Positions 37,846 through 48,674 of a stretch of 64,000 nucleotides of DNA are shown here, piece by piece. Numbering within the stretch: position 1 is the first letter of the stretch; each line of letters starts with the position of its first letter. A program made the position numbers and the translations under genes. This DNA is from Nocardioides dongkuii (lineage in GTDB: Bacteria > Actinomycetota > Actinomycetes > Propionibacteriales > Nocardioidaceae). The notes below the pieces were generated by a model. The model was not told where the DNA came from. It worked only from the letters and a program-made list of their open reading frames with translations, and made no database searches. The stretch is taken from NCBI RefSeq assembly GCF_014127485.1, contig NZ_CP059903.1, positions 1,488,001 to 1,552,000 on the forward strand, written 5' to 3'.

Positions 37846-38240
37846 TTCTCGACGACCACCTGGTCGCCGACGACCCGCGTCCGCCGCCGGCGCAGCGTGA
37901 GCACCCGGCCGTACGCCCGGACGACCCGCGCGTACCTCGGCGTGGGGCCCCGGTAGGTCGCGAAGCCCTGCGGGCCGGACACCATCTCCCCGGTGCGCAC
38001 GTCGTACCGGCTGGCGTGCCAGGGGCACACCAGGCAGCCGTCCGCGTCGACCGCACCCTTCGAGAGGTCGGCGAGCTGGTGCCGGCAGCGCGGCGAGACG
38101 GCGAACGGCTCACCCCCGCTCAGCCCGACCGCCCACCGCCCCGACCGGCGCACGCGGCCGCCGGCGAGCTGGGAGACGGGTACGCCGGGGCCGCCGGACG
38201 CGTCGGACGCATCGGGGGCGGGAGTCACGGGGTCGTCCAT
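37842..38240 (-). CDS. Small Rieske [2Fe-2S] protein
   Basis: A 132-residue soluble protein with a Rieske cluster: Cys52-x-His54 (CRH) and Cys72-x2-His75 (CPWH), separated by 17 residues. There is no catalytic or membrane domain. The sequence is closest to ferredoxin-like Rieske proteins of the nitrite reductase small-subunit or dioxygenase-ferredoxin type. The ATG at 38240 is divergent from the ABC exporter pair. It is coupled to the TIGR03085-type gene by a 4-nt overlap, so the two probably work together. The redox partner is unknown. Confidence 0.82.
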   Translation of the reverse strand: MDDPVTPAPDASDASGGPGVPVSQLAGGRVRRSGRWAVGLSGGEPFAVSPRCRHQLADLSKGAVDADGCLVCPWHASRYDVRTGEMVSGPQGFATYRGPTPRYARVVRAYGRVLTLRRRRTRVVGDQVVVEK

Positions 38241-38360
38241 GCGGGACCGGTACCCATCGCGGCCCGGTGGTTCGGCAGCGATTCGGCCGGTGTCGGCGGC
38301 CGGGAATAGGTTGGTCGGCCGGGGGAGTTGGGCCAGGGTGCGGAACGGGAGCAGGAGCGG

Positions 38361-40160
38361 GTGACGGACGAGCAGCGGGTCGGGCGCGGGTCCACGGGAG
38401 CCGGGTTCCGCGTCCTGTGGGTGGCGATCAAGCGCGAGCCCTACATCTTCGCCCTCTCCACCCTCGGCAGCGTCCTGTTCGGCGCGCTCACCGTCGCCGA
38501 CGCCTGGGTGCTCGGCTGGTCGACCGACCACGTCGTGCTGCCGGCGTTCGAGAGCGGCGAGGTCGGCGCCGACATGCTGCTCGCGATCCTCGGTCTCTTC
38601 CTCGGCGTCGCGATCCTGCGCGCCGTGGGCATCGTGGCCCGCCGGCTGGGCGCGGGCATCATGCAGTACCGGATGCAGGCCCACAGCCGCCGCGCCGTCA
38701 CCCGGCAGTACCTCACCCTCCCGATGGAGTGGCACCAGCGTCACCCCACCGGCCAGCTGCTCTCCAACGCCAACTCCGACGTCGAGGCGGCCTGGGCCCC
38801 GATCGCGCCGCTGCCGATGGCGGTCGGCACGGTCGCGATGATGGTGATCGCGGTCGCCCAGATGCTCGCCGCCGACCTGGTGCTCGCCGTCGTCGGGCTG
38901 CTCGTCTTCCCCGCGGTGATCGCCACCAACATCGTCTACCAGCGGCTGGCGCAGGGCTGGATGACCCGTGCCCAGCAGCTGCGCGCCGAGGTCAGCGAGA
39001 TCGCCCACGAGTCCTTCGACGGCGCGATGGTCGTCAAGACACTCGGCCGCGAGGCCGAGGAGACCGAGCGGTTCGCCGCCCGCGCCCGCGAGCTGCGCGA
39101 CGTCAACATCCGCGCCGGCCGCATCCGCGCGGCGTTCGACCCGGTGCTCGCCGCGCTGCCCAACCTCGGCGTGCTGGTCGTCCTCGCCGTCGGGGTCTCC
39201 CGGGTGCTGAGCGGCGCCACCGAGGCCGGCGACGTCGTGACCGTCGCCTACCTGCTGACGATCGTCTCCTTCCCGATCCGCTCGATCGGCTGGCTGCTCG
39301 GGGAGTTCCCCCGCAGCGTCGTCGGCTACCAGCGGGTCCAGTCCGTCCTCGGGGCCACCGGCGAGATGCCGTACGGCGCCGCGCGGGTCCCGGGCGGCTC
39401 CGGCGGCGCGCGGCTCGAGGTCGACGGCCTCGCCTACGCCTACGAGCCCGGCCAGGAGCTGCTCCGCGAGGTCGACTTCACCGTGGAGCCGGGCCGCACG
39501 GTCGCGGTCGTCGGCGCCACCGCCTCCGGCAAGAGCACCCTCACCACGCTGATCACCCGGCTGGTCGACCCCGACCGCGGCCGGGTGCTGCTCGACGGCA
39601 CCGACGTGCGCGACCTCGCCCGCGGCGAGCTGTCCCGCGCGGTCGCCGTGGTCCCGCAGAGCGCGTTCCTCTTCGACGACACCGTCCGCGGCAACGTCAC
39701 GCTCGGCGCCGACGTCCCCGACGACGACGTCTGGGCCGCCCTGCGCGCCGCCCAGGCCGACGGCTTCGTCGCCGCCCTCCCCGAGGGCCTCGACACCCAG
39801 CTCGGCGAGCGCGGCACGTCGCTCTCCGGCGGCCAGCGCCAGCGGATCTCGCTGGCCCGCGCGCTGGTCCGCCGGCCCCGGCTGCTGGTCCTCGACGACG
39901 CCACCTCCGCGGTCGATCCCGAGGTCGAGGCGCGGATCCTGGCCGCGCTGCGCGCGGGCGACGCCGAGACCACGCTGGTGGTGGTCGCCTACCGCAAGGC
40001 CACGATCGGGCTGGCCGACGAGGTCGTCCACCTCGAGGGCGGCCGGGTCGTCGACCGCGGCACCCACGAGGAGCTGCTGCGCCGCAGCCCGTCGTACGCG
40101 CGGCTGGTCAACGCCTACGAGCAGCACGAGGAGCACGTCGTGACGGAGGTGACCGCATGA
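38361..40160 (+). CDS. ABC exporter subunit A (degenerate ATPase site)
   Basis: A 599-residue fused transmembrane-ATPase half transporter: six membrane helices (about 25-310) and a nucleotide-binding domain (about 350-585). Walker A is GATASGKST (385-393) and the signature LSGGQ (488-492) is intact. The catalytic glutamate after Walker B is Asp513 (LVLDDATS), and the switch histidine is replaced by Tyr544 (VVAYRKA). This is the pattern of the non-hydrolysing half of heterodimeric exporters. The GTG at 38361 has GGAGCGG just upstream. The stop overlaps subunit B (ATGA). Substrate unknown. Confidence 0.92.
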   Translation: MTDEQRVGRGSTGAGFRVLWVAIKREPYIFALSTLGSVLFGALTVADAWVLGWSTDHVVLPAFESGEVGADMLLAILGLFLGVAILRAVGIVARRLGAGIMQYRMQAHSRRAVTRQYLTLPMEWHQRHPTGQLLSNANSDVEAAWAPIAPLPMAVGTVAMMVIAVAQMLAADLVLAVVGLLVFPAVIATNIVYQRLAQGWMTRAQQLRAEVSEIAHESFDGAMVVKTLGREAEETERFAARARELRDVNIRAGRIRAAFDPVLAALPNLGVLVVLAVGVSRVLSGATEAGDVVTVAYLLTIVSFPIRSIGWLLGEFPRSVVGYQRVQSVLGATGEMPYGAARVPGGSGGARLEVDGLAYAYEPGQELLREVDFTVEPGRTVAVVGATASGKSTLTTLITRLVDPDRGRVLLDGTDVRDLARGELSRAVAVVPQSAFLFDDTVRGNVTLGADVPDDDVWAALRAAQADGFVAALPEGLDTQLGERGTSLSGGQRQRISLARALVRRPRLLVLDDATSAVDPEVEARILAALRAGDAETTLVVVAYRKATIGLADEVVHLEGGRVVDRGTHEELLRRSPSYARLVNAYEQHEEHVVTEVTA

Positions 40161-41941
40161 GCACCGTCATGGACTCCGGCGAGGAGATCGCCGCGATGCG
40201 CACCCTCCGCCGGGGCGTGCACTTCTCGCCCGAGCTGAAGGAGGGCATCTGGGGCACCCTGGCGCTCGCGGTGGTCGCCTCCCTCGGCCAGGTCGTGGTG
40301 CCGATCGCGGTCCAGCAGGTGCTCGACCGCGGCGTCAACGCGCCCGGCGGCCCCGACGTCTCCTTCACCGTCTGGACCGGCGTGCTCTCGGCCATCGCGA
40401 TCGTGGTGGCCGCGTGGGCGTCGTACGCCATGACCGGCCGGCTGTTCACCGCCTCCGAGCGGGGGCTGGCGACGCTGCGGATCAAGGCGTTCCGCCACGT
40501 CCACGACCTGCCGCTGCTCACCCAGAACACCGAGCGCCGCGGCGCCCTGGTCTCCCGGGTCACCAGCGACGTCGACCAGGTCAGCCAGTTCCTGGTCTTC
40601 GGCGGCCTGCTGTTCGTGATCAGCGTCGGCCAGGTCCTGGTGGCGACGGTGGTGATGGTGGTCTACAGCTGGCAGCTGGCGCTGGTCGTGTGGCTCTGCT
40701 TCGCCCCGCTGTTCCTCTCGCTGCGCTACTTCCAGCGCAAGCTGTCCGCGGCGTACGGCACCGTCCGCCGCCAGGTCGGGCTGATGCTCTCCGCCGTCTC
40801 CGAGCCGGTCGTCGGGGCGGCGGTCGTCCGGTCCTACGCCGTGGAGGACCGCACCCAGGCCCGCATCGACGAGGCGATCGACGCCTACAAGGCCGCGAGC
40901 ACCCGCGCGCAGGGCTTCACGGCGTTCTCGTTCTCGCTGGGCGGCGTCTCGGCGGGCCTGGCCAACGCCGGCGTCCTGATCGTCGGCATCTGGCTGGGCT
41001 TCGCCGACGACATCACCGCCGGTGAGGTGGTCGCGTTCGCGTTCATCGTGACGCTGTTCGTCGGCCCGGTGCAGATGGGCACCCAGATCCTCACCGACGC
41101 CCAGAACGCCATCGCCGGGTGGCGCCGCGTGATCGGCATCCTCGAGACGCCGGCCGACCTGGTCGACCCCGGGCCCGACGGCCGCACGCTGCCGCGCGGG
41201 CCGATCGACGTCCGCTTCGACGGCGTCACGTTCGCCTACCCGTCCGGTCCGCCGGTGCTCCGCGACGTCACCCTCGACATCGCCGCCGGCACCCGGCTGG
41301 CGATCGTCGGCGAGACCGGCTCGGGCAAGTCCACCTTCGCCAAGCTGCTCACCCGGCTGATGGACCCCAGCGAGGGTGCGGTGCTGCTCGACGGCATCGA
41401 CGTGCGCGAGGTCGCGCAGTCCTCGCTGCGCCGCAGCGTGGTGCTGGTGCCGCAGGAGGGGTTCCTCTTCGACGACACCCTGGCCGCCAACGTCCGCTAC
41501 GGCCGGCTCGAGGCCACCGAGGCGGAGATCCTGGCCAGCGCCGACGAGCTCGGCCTCGGCGACTGGCTCGCCGGGCTGCCCCGCGGCCTCGAGACCCGGG
41601 TCGGCCAGCGCGGCGAGTCGCTGTCGGCGGGGGAGCGGCAGCTCGTCGCGCTGCTCCGCGCCCACCTCGCGGACCCCGACCTGCTGGTCCTCGACGAGGC
41701 CACGAGCTCGGTCGACCCCGAGCTCGAGATGCGCATCGGCCGCGCGCTCGAGCGGCTGATGAACGGCCGCACTTCGGTGACCATCGCCCACCGCCTCTCC
41801 ACCGCCGAGAACGCCGACGAGGTCGTCGTGGTCGACCGGGGCCGGGTCGTCCAGCGCGGCCCGCACGCCGTCCTGGCCGCCGAGGAGGGCTCGGTGTACG
41901 CCGGGCTGCACGCCTCCTGGGCCGCGCAGCAGCGCTCGTGA
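40157..41941 (+). CDS. ABC exporter subunit B (active ATPase)
   Basis: A 594-residue partner with six membrane helices and a nucleotide-binding domain. Walker A is GETGSGKST (385-393), the catalytic Glu514 follows Walker B (VLDEATS), and switch His545 is present (IAHRLS). Its signature reads LSAGE (489-493) rather than LSGGQ. Combined with subunit A this gives one consensus site (B Walker motifs with A signature) and one degenerate site (A Walker motifs with B signature), as in TM287/288-like exporters. The ATG at 40157 overlaps subunit A by 4 nt. Possible cargo: drugs, lipids or peptides. Confidence 0.92.
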   Translation: MSTVMDSGEEIAAMRTLRRGVHFSPELKEGIWGTLALAVVASLGQVVVPIAVQQVLDRGVNAPGGPDVSFTVWTGVLSAIAIVVAAWASYAMTGRLFTASERGLATLRIKAFRHVHDLPLLTQNTERRGALVSRVTSDVDQVSQFLVFGGLLFVISVGQVLVATVVMVVYSWQLALVVWLCFAPLFLSLRYFQRKLSAAYGTVRRQVGLMLSAVSEPVVGAAVVRSYAVEDRTQARIDEAIDAYKAASTRAQGFTAFSFSLGGVSAGLANAGVLIVGIWLGFADDITAGEVVAFAFIVTLFVGPVQMGTQILTDAQNAIAGWRRVIGILETPADLVDPGPDGRTLPRGPIDVRFDGVTFAYPSGPPVLRDVTLDIAAGTRLAIVGETGSGKSTFAKLLTRLMDPSEGAVLLDGIDVREVAQSSLRRSVVLVPQEGFLFDDTLAANVRYGRLEATEAEILASADELGLGDWLAGLPRGLETRVGQRGESLSAGERQLVALLRAHLADPDLLVLDEATSSVDPELEMRIGRALERLMNGRTSVTIAHRLSTAENADEVVVVDRGRVVQRGPHAVLAAEEGSVYAGLHASWAAQQRS

Positions 41942-41964
41942 ACCCCTCTGGGAGGATGGACGCC

Positions 41965-42300
41965 ATGTCCCTGGACCCCGCCGTCGCCGACCGGCTCAAG
42001 CGCACGGCCGACGGCCTGGTGCCCGCCGTGGTGCAGCAGCACGACACCGGCGAGGTGCTGATGCTGGGCTGGATGGACGACGAGGCGCTGCACCGCACGC
42101 TGACCACCGGGCGCGCGACGTACTGGTCCCGCTCGCGCCAGGAGTACTGGGTCAAGGGCGACACCTCCGGGCACGTCCAGCACGTCAAGGAGGTCCGCCT
42201 CGACTGCGACGGCGACACCCTGCTCGTGCGCGTCGACCAGGAGGGCGCGGCCTGCCACACCGGCGACCGCACCTGCTTCGACGCCGACCGGCTGCTGTGA
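41965..42300 (+). CDS. hisI: Phosphoribosyl-AMP cyclohydrolase HisI
   Basis: A 111-residue single-domain cyclohydrolase that opens the adenine ring of PR-AMP. The zinc and magnesium ligands appear in [19 protein letters not shown] and the C-terminal [10 protein letters not shown]. The HisE pyrophosphohydrolase domain is absent, as is normal for actinobacteria. The ATG at 41965 is preferred over one at 41956 because GGGAGG sits 9 nt before it. The gene is separated from hisF by about 4.8 kb and overlaps the next gene. Confidence 0.95.
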   Translation: MSLDPAVADRLKRTADGLVPAVVQQHDTGEVLMLGWMDDEALHRTLTTGRATYWSRSRQEYWVKGDTSGHVQHVKEVRLDCDGDTLLVRVDQEGAACHTGDRTCFDADRLL

Positions 42301-42878
42301 TGGGCGGCCGCCGCAGCTTCGGGCCGGTCGTGCTCCTCGGCCTCGGCTCGGGCGCCCTGGCCGCCGTGGCGGGGTCGAAGCCGTGGGCCGCGGTCCAGGG
42401 CGGTCGCGCGGCGACCACGATCACCGGCGGGGACGCCGGCGAGATGCCGCTGGCGGGCGCCTTGGCGCTGGTGGTGCTCGCCTGCTGGGGGGTCCTGCTC
42501 GTCACCCGGGGCCGGGTCCGCCGGGCGGTGGCCGTGCTCGCCGCGGTGGCCGCGGTCGGCACCCTCGTGACCGTCGCCGTCGGCTGGTCGCAGGCGGCCG
42601 ACCAGCTCCGCGAGGACGTCGTGCTCCTCGAGGGCACCCTCGAGGTCGCGCACACCGGCTGGTGGTGGGCCGCGCTCGTGGGATCGGTCCTCAGCCTGGT
42701 GGCGTCCGTCCTCGCCGCGCGCCTGGTGCCGCAGTGGCCCGAGATGGGCCGGCGGTACGACGCCCCGGCCGACGCGGCGGCCGCGCCCGCCGCGGCGCAG
42801 CCCGATGCCGACGCCGGGGACCGGTCCTCGCTCGACCTGTGGCGAGCGCTGGACGAGGGGCACGACCCCACCGCCTGA
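42297..42878 (+). CDS. Trp-operon-associated membrane protein (TIGR02234 family)
   Basis: A 193-residue membrane protein with four hydrophobic helices (about 10-26, 51-68, 77-94 and 120-142) and the conserved C-terminal box [14 protein letters not shown] of the Trp-operon conserved membrane protein family. The GTG at 42297, followed at once by ATG 42300, overlaps the hisI stop. In actinobacteria this gene normally follows trpE; here it follows hisI directly, and trpE is missing from the locus. Function unknown. Confidence 0.85.
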   Translation: MMGGRRSFGPVVLLGLGSGALAAVAGSKPWAAVQGGRAATTITGGDAGEMPLAGALALVVLACWGVLLVTRGRVRRAVAVLAAVAAVGTLVTVAVGWSQAADQLREDVVLLEGTLEVAHTGWWWAALVGSVLSLVASVLAARLVPQWPEMGRRYDAPADAAAAPAAAQPDADAGDRSSLDLWRALDEGHDPTA

Positions 42879-42932
42879 GCGGTTCCCTAGACTGGCCCCG
42901 AACCGTCCCCACGTACCTGAGGAGCACCACAC

Positions 42933-43136
42933 ATGAGCGGCGCCAACCACGGCAACACCCCTGCGGCCTGGACGGCGGTCGTCGTGGCGCTGCTGGGCTT
43001 CGTGGTCGGCGGCGTCGCGCTGATGGTGGACCCGGCGAGCTGGCCGATCTTCTGGGTCGGCATCGGCCTCGTGGTCGGCTCGCTGGTGGTCTTCGTGGTG
43101 ATGGACAAGCTCGGCTTCAACGGCACCAGCCACTGA
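42933..43136 (+). CDS. HGxxPAAW family small membrane protein
   Basis: A 67-residue protein with the family-naming motif HGNTPAAW (residues 6-13) and two hydrophobic helices (about 13-32 and 37-57). The ATG at 42933 has GAGGAG about 9 nt upstream. A TAGACT (42888-42893) upstream could be an extra -10 element. It is found beside TIGR02234 and trpC genes in actinobacteria; role unknown. Confidence 0.85.
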   Translation: MSGANHGNTPAAWTAVVVALLGFVVGGVALMVDPASWPIFWVGIGLVVGSLVVFVVMDKLGFNGTSH

Positions 43137-43138
43137 CC

Positions 43139-43564
43139 ATGAGCCGGCCGCTCGCCCCGGCGCGCCCTCGGCGCGCGCGGATGGTGGGGCCGGCGCTCAC
43201 GCTCGGCGGGCTCGCCGCGGCCACGCTGGCACTGCGCCTGCGCGACCCGCACGAGGGCGGCTCCTGGGGCATCTGCCCGACGGCGGCGATGGGGTTCGCG
43301 TGCCCCGGCTGCGGCGGCCTGAGGGCGGTCAACGACCTGACCCACCTCGACCTGGCCGCGGCCGCGTCGAGCAACCTGATGCTGGTCGCGGTCCTCCCGC
43401 TGGTCGTCTTCGTGCTGGGCCGCTGGACCGTGGACGCCTGGACCGGTCGCGAGCGGGACCACGACGCGCGCCTGGCGGTCGGCGTCACCATGGTCGGGCT
43501 CGCCCTGCTCACGGTCTTCACCGTGCTGCGCAACCTCCCTGCCGGCGCCTGGCTGGCTCCCTGA
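43139..43564 (+). CDS. DUF2752 membrane protein
   Basis: A 141-residue protein with three hydrophobic helices and the DUF2752 signature: CP...G.ACPGCGGLRAV (Cys residues around 46, 54 and 57), which may bind metal or form disulfides. The ATG at 43139 is 2 nt after the HGxxPAAW stop. It belongs to the conserved set of small membrane proteins in front of trpC. A terminator-like hairpin follows, so trpC likely has its own promoter. Function unknown. Confidence 0.82.
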   Translation: MSRPLAPARPRRARMVGPALTLGGLAAATLALRLRDPHEGGSWGICPTAAMGFACPGCGGLRAVNDLTHLDLAAAASSNLMLVAVLPLVVFVLGRWTVDAWTGRERDHDARLAVGVTMVGLALLTVFTVLRNLPAGAWLAP

Positions 43565-43576
43565 CCCGGGAACGAC

Positions 43577-43606
43577 GAAGGCCGCCCCCCGCAGGGGACG
43601 GCCTTC
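43577..43606. terminator. Bidirectional terminator hairpin
   Basis: GAAGGCCG (43577-43584) pairs with CGGCCTTC (43599-43606), with extra C/G pairs inside. It sits between the convergent DUF2752 and DUF4190 genes. The T-tract is weak on both sides. Confidence 0.6.
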
Positions 43607-43629
43607 CGGTCAGGGGACGAGCGGTGTGC

Positions 43630-43983
43630 TCAGGACGAGGTGTCGAACTCGTAGGTGGTGTCGATGGTGCCGGTCGCGACCAGGATCAGCGAGACCGCGA
43701 TGATCGCGATGGCCACGGCGCCGCAGACGATCCCGGCGATGGCCATGCCGGTGCCCTTCTGCTGCCCGTGGGACGCGGCGATGTCCTTGCGGCCGAGGAC
43801 GCCGAGGACGATGCCGGCGATGGCGAGGGCCAGACCGAGCGGCCAGCAGCAGACGCCGGGCAGGGAGAGGATGCCGGTCACCAGGGAGCCGATGGCCTTC
43901 CCGGAGGTCTTCTGCGGCTGCTGACCGTAGGGCTGCTGCGGGGCGCCGTACTGCGGCGGCGGCGGCGGTTCGGAGTAGCTCAC
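43630..43983 (-). CDS. DUF4190 domain membrane protein
   Basis: A 117-residue protein. The first 29 residues are Pro/Gln/Tyr-rich ([17 protein letters not shown]); two hydrophobic helices follow (about 32-60 and 78-103) with a [14 protein letters not shown] loop between them, the DUF4190 layout. It is transcribed against the surrounding trp genes, so it is a separate unit. Such proteins are common in actinobacteria and have no known function. Confidence 0.8.
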   Translation of the reverse strand: MSYSEPPPPPQYGAPQQPYGQQPQKTSGKAIGSLVTGILSLPGVCCWPLGLALAIAGIVLGVLGRKDIAASHGQQKGTGMAIAGIVCGAVAIAIIAVSLILVATGTIDTTYEFDTSS

Positions 43984-44123
43984 GTGGTGCCCTTCGTCGA
44001 GGGGCCGGTGTCGGACCCGGCCGATGGGGTGAACGTACCGTCCTGCGGCCCCGTCAAACCCACCGCCCGCCCGGCGTGGGAGACTCGAGGCGTATCCCGT
44101 CCCACCGTCCCGGAGGCTCTCGC

Positions 44124-44899
44124 ATGTCCGTGCTGGACGACATCGTCGCCGGCGTGCGGGCCGACCTCGGCGGGCGCCAGGAAGCCGTGCCGGAGGCCGA
44201 CCTGCGCGCGGCGCTCGCCGACGTGGACCCGCCCCGCGACCCGATGCCGCACTTCCGCGCGCCGGGCTCGAGCGTGATCGCCGAGGTCAAGCGCCGCAGC
44301 CCGAGCAAGGGCGCGCTCGCCGACATCCCGGACCCCGCCGACCTGGCCCGTGAGTACGCCGCGGGCGGGGCCGCCGCGATCAGCGTGCTCACCGAGGAGC
44401 GGCGCTTCGGCGGCAGCCTGGCCGACCTGCGCGCGGTCCGCGCGGCGGTCGACGTCCCGCTGCTGCGCAAGGACTTCATCGTGACCGGCTACCAGCTCCT
44501 CGAGGCGCGGGCCGCCGGCGCCGACCTGGCCCTGCTGATCGTGGCCGCGCTCGACGACGACGACCTGCGCCGGCTGCACGACGAGGCCCGCGAGCTCGGC
44601 CTGACCGTGCTGGTGGAGGTCCACGACGAGGCGGAGGTCGAGCGCGCGGTCGCGCTCGGCGCCGAGCTGGTGGGCATCAACGCCCGCAACCTCAAGACCC
44701 TCGAGATCGACGGGGACGCCTTCGGCCGGCTCGCCCCGCTGGTCCCCGGTGACCGGGTGCTGGTCGCGGAGTCCGGCATCACCTCGCCCGACGACGTGGC
44801 GCGCTACGTCGCCGAGGGCGCCCGCGCGGTGCTGGTCGGCGAGGCCCTGGTCAAGGACGGCGACCCCCGCGCCGCGGTGGCCGCGATGACAGGAGTGCG

Positions 44900-44903
<4 letters not shown>
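44124..44903 (+). CDS. trpC: Indole-3-glycerol-phosphate synthase TrpC
   Basis: A 259-residue (beta/alpha)8 enzyme closing the indole ring from Cd[17 protein letters not shown] motif (here [13 protein letters not shown]), [16 protein letters not shown] and AESGI carry the catalytic Glu, Lys and Asn positions. The ATG at 44124 has GGAGG about 7 nt upstream; an earlier in-frame start at 44076 adds non-conserved sequence. The stop overlaps trpB. No TrpF domain is fused. No Trp-rich leader peptide or attenuator is visible upstream. Confidence 0.96.
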
Positions 44904-46179
<1,276 letters not shown>

Positions 46180-46183
<4 letters not shown>

Positions 46184-47004
46184 CCACCCGCATGACCACC
46201 CACATCGCGTTCGAGAAGGCGCGGGCCGACGACCGCGCCGCCCTGGTCGGCTACCTGCCGGCGGGCTACCCCGACGTCGCGGGCGGCATCGACGCGCTGC
46301 GCGTCCTGGTCGACGCCGGCTGCGACGTCATCGAGATCGGCCTGCCCTACAGCGACCCGGTCATGGACGGTCCCACCATCCAGGCCGCCGCGCAGGCGGC
46401 CCTGGACGGCGGCGTGCGCACCACCGACGTGCTCCGCACCGTCGAGGCGGTCGCCGCCACCGGCACCCCGACCCTCGTGATGACCTACTGGAACCCCGTC
46501 GAGCGGTACGGCGTGGAGCGGTTCGCCGCCGACCTGGCCAGCGCCGGGGGAGCGGGCCTGATCACGCCCGACCTGACGCCCGACAGCGCGCCGGAGTGGA
46601 TCGCCGCGGCCGACCGCCACGACCTCGACAAGGTCTTCCTGGTCGCGCCGTCCTCCACCGAGGACCGGGTCGCGATGACCGTCGCCGCCTGCCGCGGCTT
46701 CGTCTACGCCACCGCGGTCATGGGCGTCACCGGCACCCGGACCACGACCAGCGACCTCGCCGGCCCGCTCGTCGCGCGCACCCGCGCCGCCGTCGCGGGC
46801 CTCGGCTCCGACCTGCCCGTCTGCGTGGGCCTGGGGGTGAGCAACGGGGACCAGGCCGCCGAGGTGGCGTCGTACGCCGACGGCGTGATCGTCGGGTCGG
46901 CGTTCGTCCGCACCCTGCTCGACCACGCCGACGACCGGGCCGCGGGCCTGCGGGCGCTCGCCGCGCTGACCGAGGACCTCGCCCGGGGAGTACGCCGTGG
47001 CTAG
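46180..47004 (+). CDS. trpA: Tryptophan synthase alpha subunit TrpA
   Basis: A 274-residue TIM barrel that cleaves indole-3-glycerol phosphate and channels indole to TrpB. Catalytic Glu52 (EIGLPYSDP) and Asp63 (MDGPTIQ) match E. coli Glu49 and Asp60. The phosphate loop VGVGISN-type segment reads VGLGVSN. The ATG at 46180 overlaps trpB; an in-frame ATG at 46192 is an alternative. The 3' end overlaps the Sco1-like gene by 8 nt. Confidence 0.96.
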
Positions 47005-47602
47005 GCGCGTCCTCGTCCCGCTGCTCCTGCTGCTGCTGGTCCTCACCGGCTGCAGCGGTGACGACGCGCCCGAGGGCACCCTGAACGGGACGCCGGTCGA
47101 CCCGCCGTTCGCGGTCGGGGACACCGAGCTCGTCGACACCGACGGCGAGCCGATGGCGCTCACCGACGTCGACGCCCGGCTCACGCTGGTCTTCTTCGGC
47201 TACACCAAGTGCCCCGACGTCTGCCCGCTGGTGCTGCAGAACATCGCCTCCGCGCTCACCCGGCTCACCGACGAGCAGCGCGAGCAGGTCCAGGTCGCCT
47301 TCGTCAGCACCGACCCCGCGCACGACACCCCCGAGGTGGTCCGCCGCTACCTCGACCGGTTCGACCCGTCGTACGTCGGGTTGACCGGCGAGCTCGAGGA
47401 CGTCGTCGAGGTCGCCGACACCGTGGGCGTGTTCGTGCTCGAGGGCGAGCCGGGGAAGGCCGACCCGGAGTACGACCCCGGTGCCCACGGCACCCAGGTC
47501 CTCGGCATGGACGCCGACGGCGAGGCGCCGGTGCTCTGGGGCCAGGACACCTCCTCGGCCCAGTACGCCGCCGACATCGAGCTGCTCCTGCGGGACGTCT
47601 GA
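46997..47602 (+). CDS. Sco1/SenC-family copper lipoprotein
   Basis: A 201-residue exported lipoprotein with a thioredoxin-like fold. The signal peptide ends in lipobox LTGC (Cys19). The copper/redox motif is Cys72-x3-Cys76 (KCPDVCP) with the distal His164 (GAHGTQ), the three ligands of Sco1. Sco proteins deliver copper to the CuA centre of cytochrome c oxidase. The GTG at 46997 overlaps trpA by 8 nt. It would be processed by Lgt, encoded next, and by LspA at 22039. Confidence 0.93.
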   Translation: MARRVLVPLLLLLLVLTGCSGDDAPEGTLNGTPVDPPFAVGDTELVDTDGEPMALTDVDARLTLVFFGYTKCPDVCPLVLQNIASALTRLTDEQREQVQVAFVSTDPAHDTPEVVRRYLDRFDPSYVGLTGELEDVVEVADTVGVFVLEGEPGKADPEYDPGAHGTQVLGMDADGEAPVLWGQDTSSAQYAADIELLLRDV

Positions 47603-47603
47603 G

Positions 47604-48515
47604 GTGACCACCGCCCTGCTGGCCGCGCTGCCGACCGTGCTGGCGATCCCCAGCCCCGACCAGGGCACCTGGTACCTCGGGCCGCTCCCGATCCGGGGCT
47701 ACGCGCTCGCGATCATCCTCGGCATCGTCGCCGCGATCTGGATCGGCGAGCGCCGCTGGGTCGCCCGCGGCGGCCAGGCGGGGGAGATCCAGGACCTCGC
47801 GATCTGGGCGGTGCCGTTCGGGCTGGTCGGCGCCCGCGCCTACCACGTCGCCACCGACAGCAGCCTTTACTTCGGCGAGGGACGCAGCCCGTGGAGCGCG
47901 CTCTACGTCTGGCAGGGCGGCCTCGGCGTCTGGGGCGGCATCGCGATGGGTGCGCTCGGCGTGGTCATCGGCGCCCGGCGCAAGGGCATCCGGCTGCTGC
48001 CCGTCCTCGATGCGATGGCCCCTGGCGTCCTGGTCGCGCAGGCGCTGGGCCGGTGGGGCAACTGGTTCAACCAGGAGCTCTTCGGCCGGCCCACCGACCT
48101 GCCCTGGGCGCTGGAGGTCGGCGACGAGGCCGCCCTCGACGCGGGCTACCCGGTCGGCACCACGTTCCACCCGACGTTCCTCTACGAGTGCCTGTGGAAC
48201 CTCGGTGCGTTCGGCATCGTGATCTGGGCCGACCAGCGGTTCCGCCTCGGGTACGGCCGCGTCGTCGCGCTCTACGTGATGCTCTACACGCTCGGCCGGG
48301 GCTGGATCGAGATGCTGCGCGTGGACTCCGTCGAGCTCGAGGACGTCGGGGGGCTGCGCTTCAACGTGTGGACCTCGATCGTGCTGTTCGTGCTGGCCGC
48401 GGCGTACTTCGCCTGGAGCTCGCGGCGCCACCCCGGCCGCGAGGAGAGCGTGTACGACGTCCCGCCGGCCGGTCCCTCGGAGGACCAGCCGGTGTCCGGC
48501 GCCGGTCGCGACTAG
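47604..48515 (+). CDS. lgt: Prolipoprotein diacylglyceryl transferase Lgt
   Basis: A 303-residue membrane enzyme with about seven helices that attaches diacylglycerol to the lipobox cysteine. The Lgt signature GRWGNWFNQELFGRPT and the TFHPTFLYE motif are present, and the catalytic arginine region lies in GGLGVWGG...GR. The GTG at 47604 is 1 nt after the sco1 stop and has GAG in front. The C-terminal tail is short and charged. Normal length for actinobacteria without the long Mycobacterium-type extension. Confidence 0.96.
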   Translation: MTTALLAALPTVLAIPSPDQGTWYLGPLPIRGYALAIILGIVAAIWIGERRWVARGGQAGEIQDLAIWAVPFGLVGARAYHVATDSSLYFGEGRSPWSALYVWQGGLGVWGGIAMGALGVVIGARRKGIRLLPVLDAMAPGVLVAQALGRWGNWFNQELFGRPTDLPWALEVGDEAALDAGYPVGTTFHPTFLYECLWNLGAFGIVIWADQRFRLGYGRVVALYVMLYTLGRGWIEMLRVDSVELEDVGGLRFNVWTSIVLFVLAAAYFAWSSRRHPGREESVYDVPPAGPSEDQPVSGAGRD

Positions 48516-48674
48516 GCGGTCCCCGGCAACGTGCTGGTAACCTGGGCGCACTGCGCGGGCCAGTGTCGTCCCCTGCCGATCTTGTCTTCGAGATCCACCC
48601 CTGCACTGCCGATTCCGCCGGTCCTCCGCCTCCCGGGTGAGACCGACCGGCGCTGACGACGACGGGAGGACCCC

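Noticed and set aside
48516..48674. Riboswitch in the 159-nt leader of gltB
   Set aside because: A GCCGGTC/GACCGGC pair (48617-48651) and a small GATCT/AGATC pair are visible, but no known riboswitch core or terminator could be recognised.
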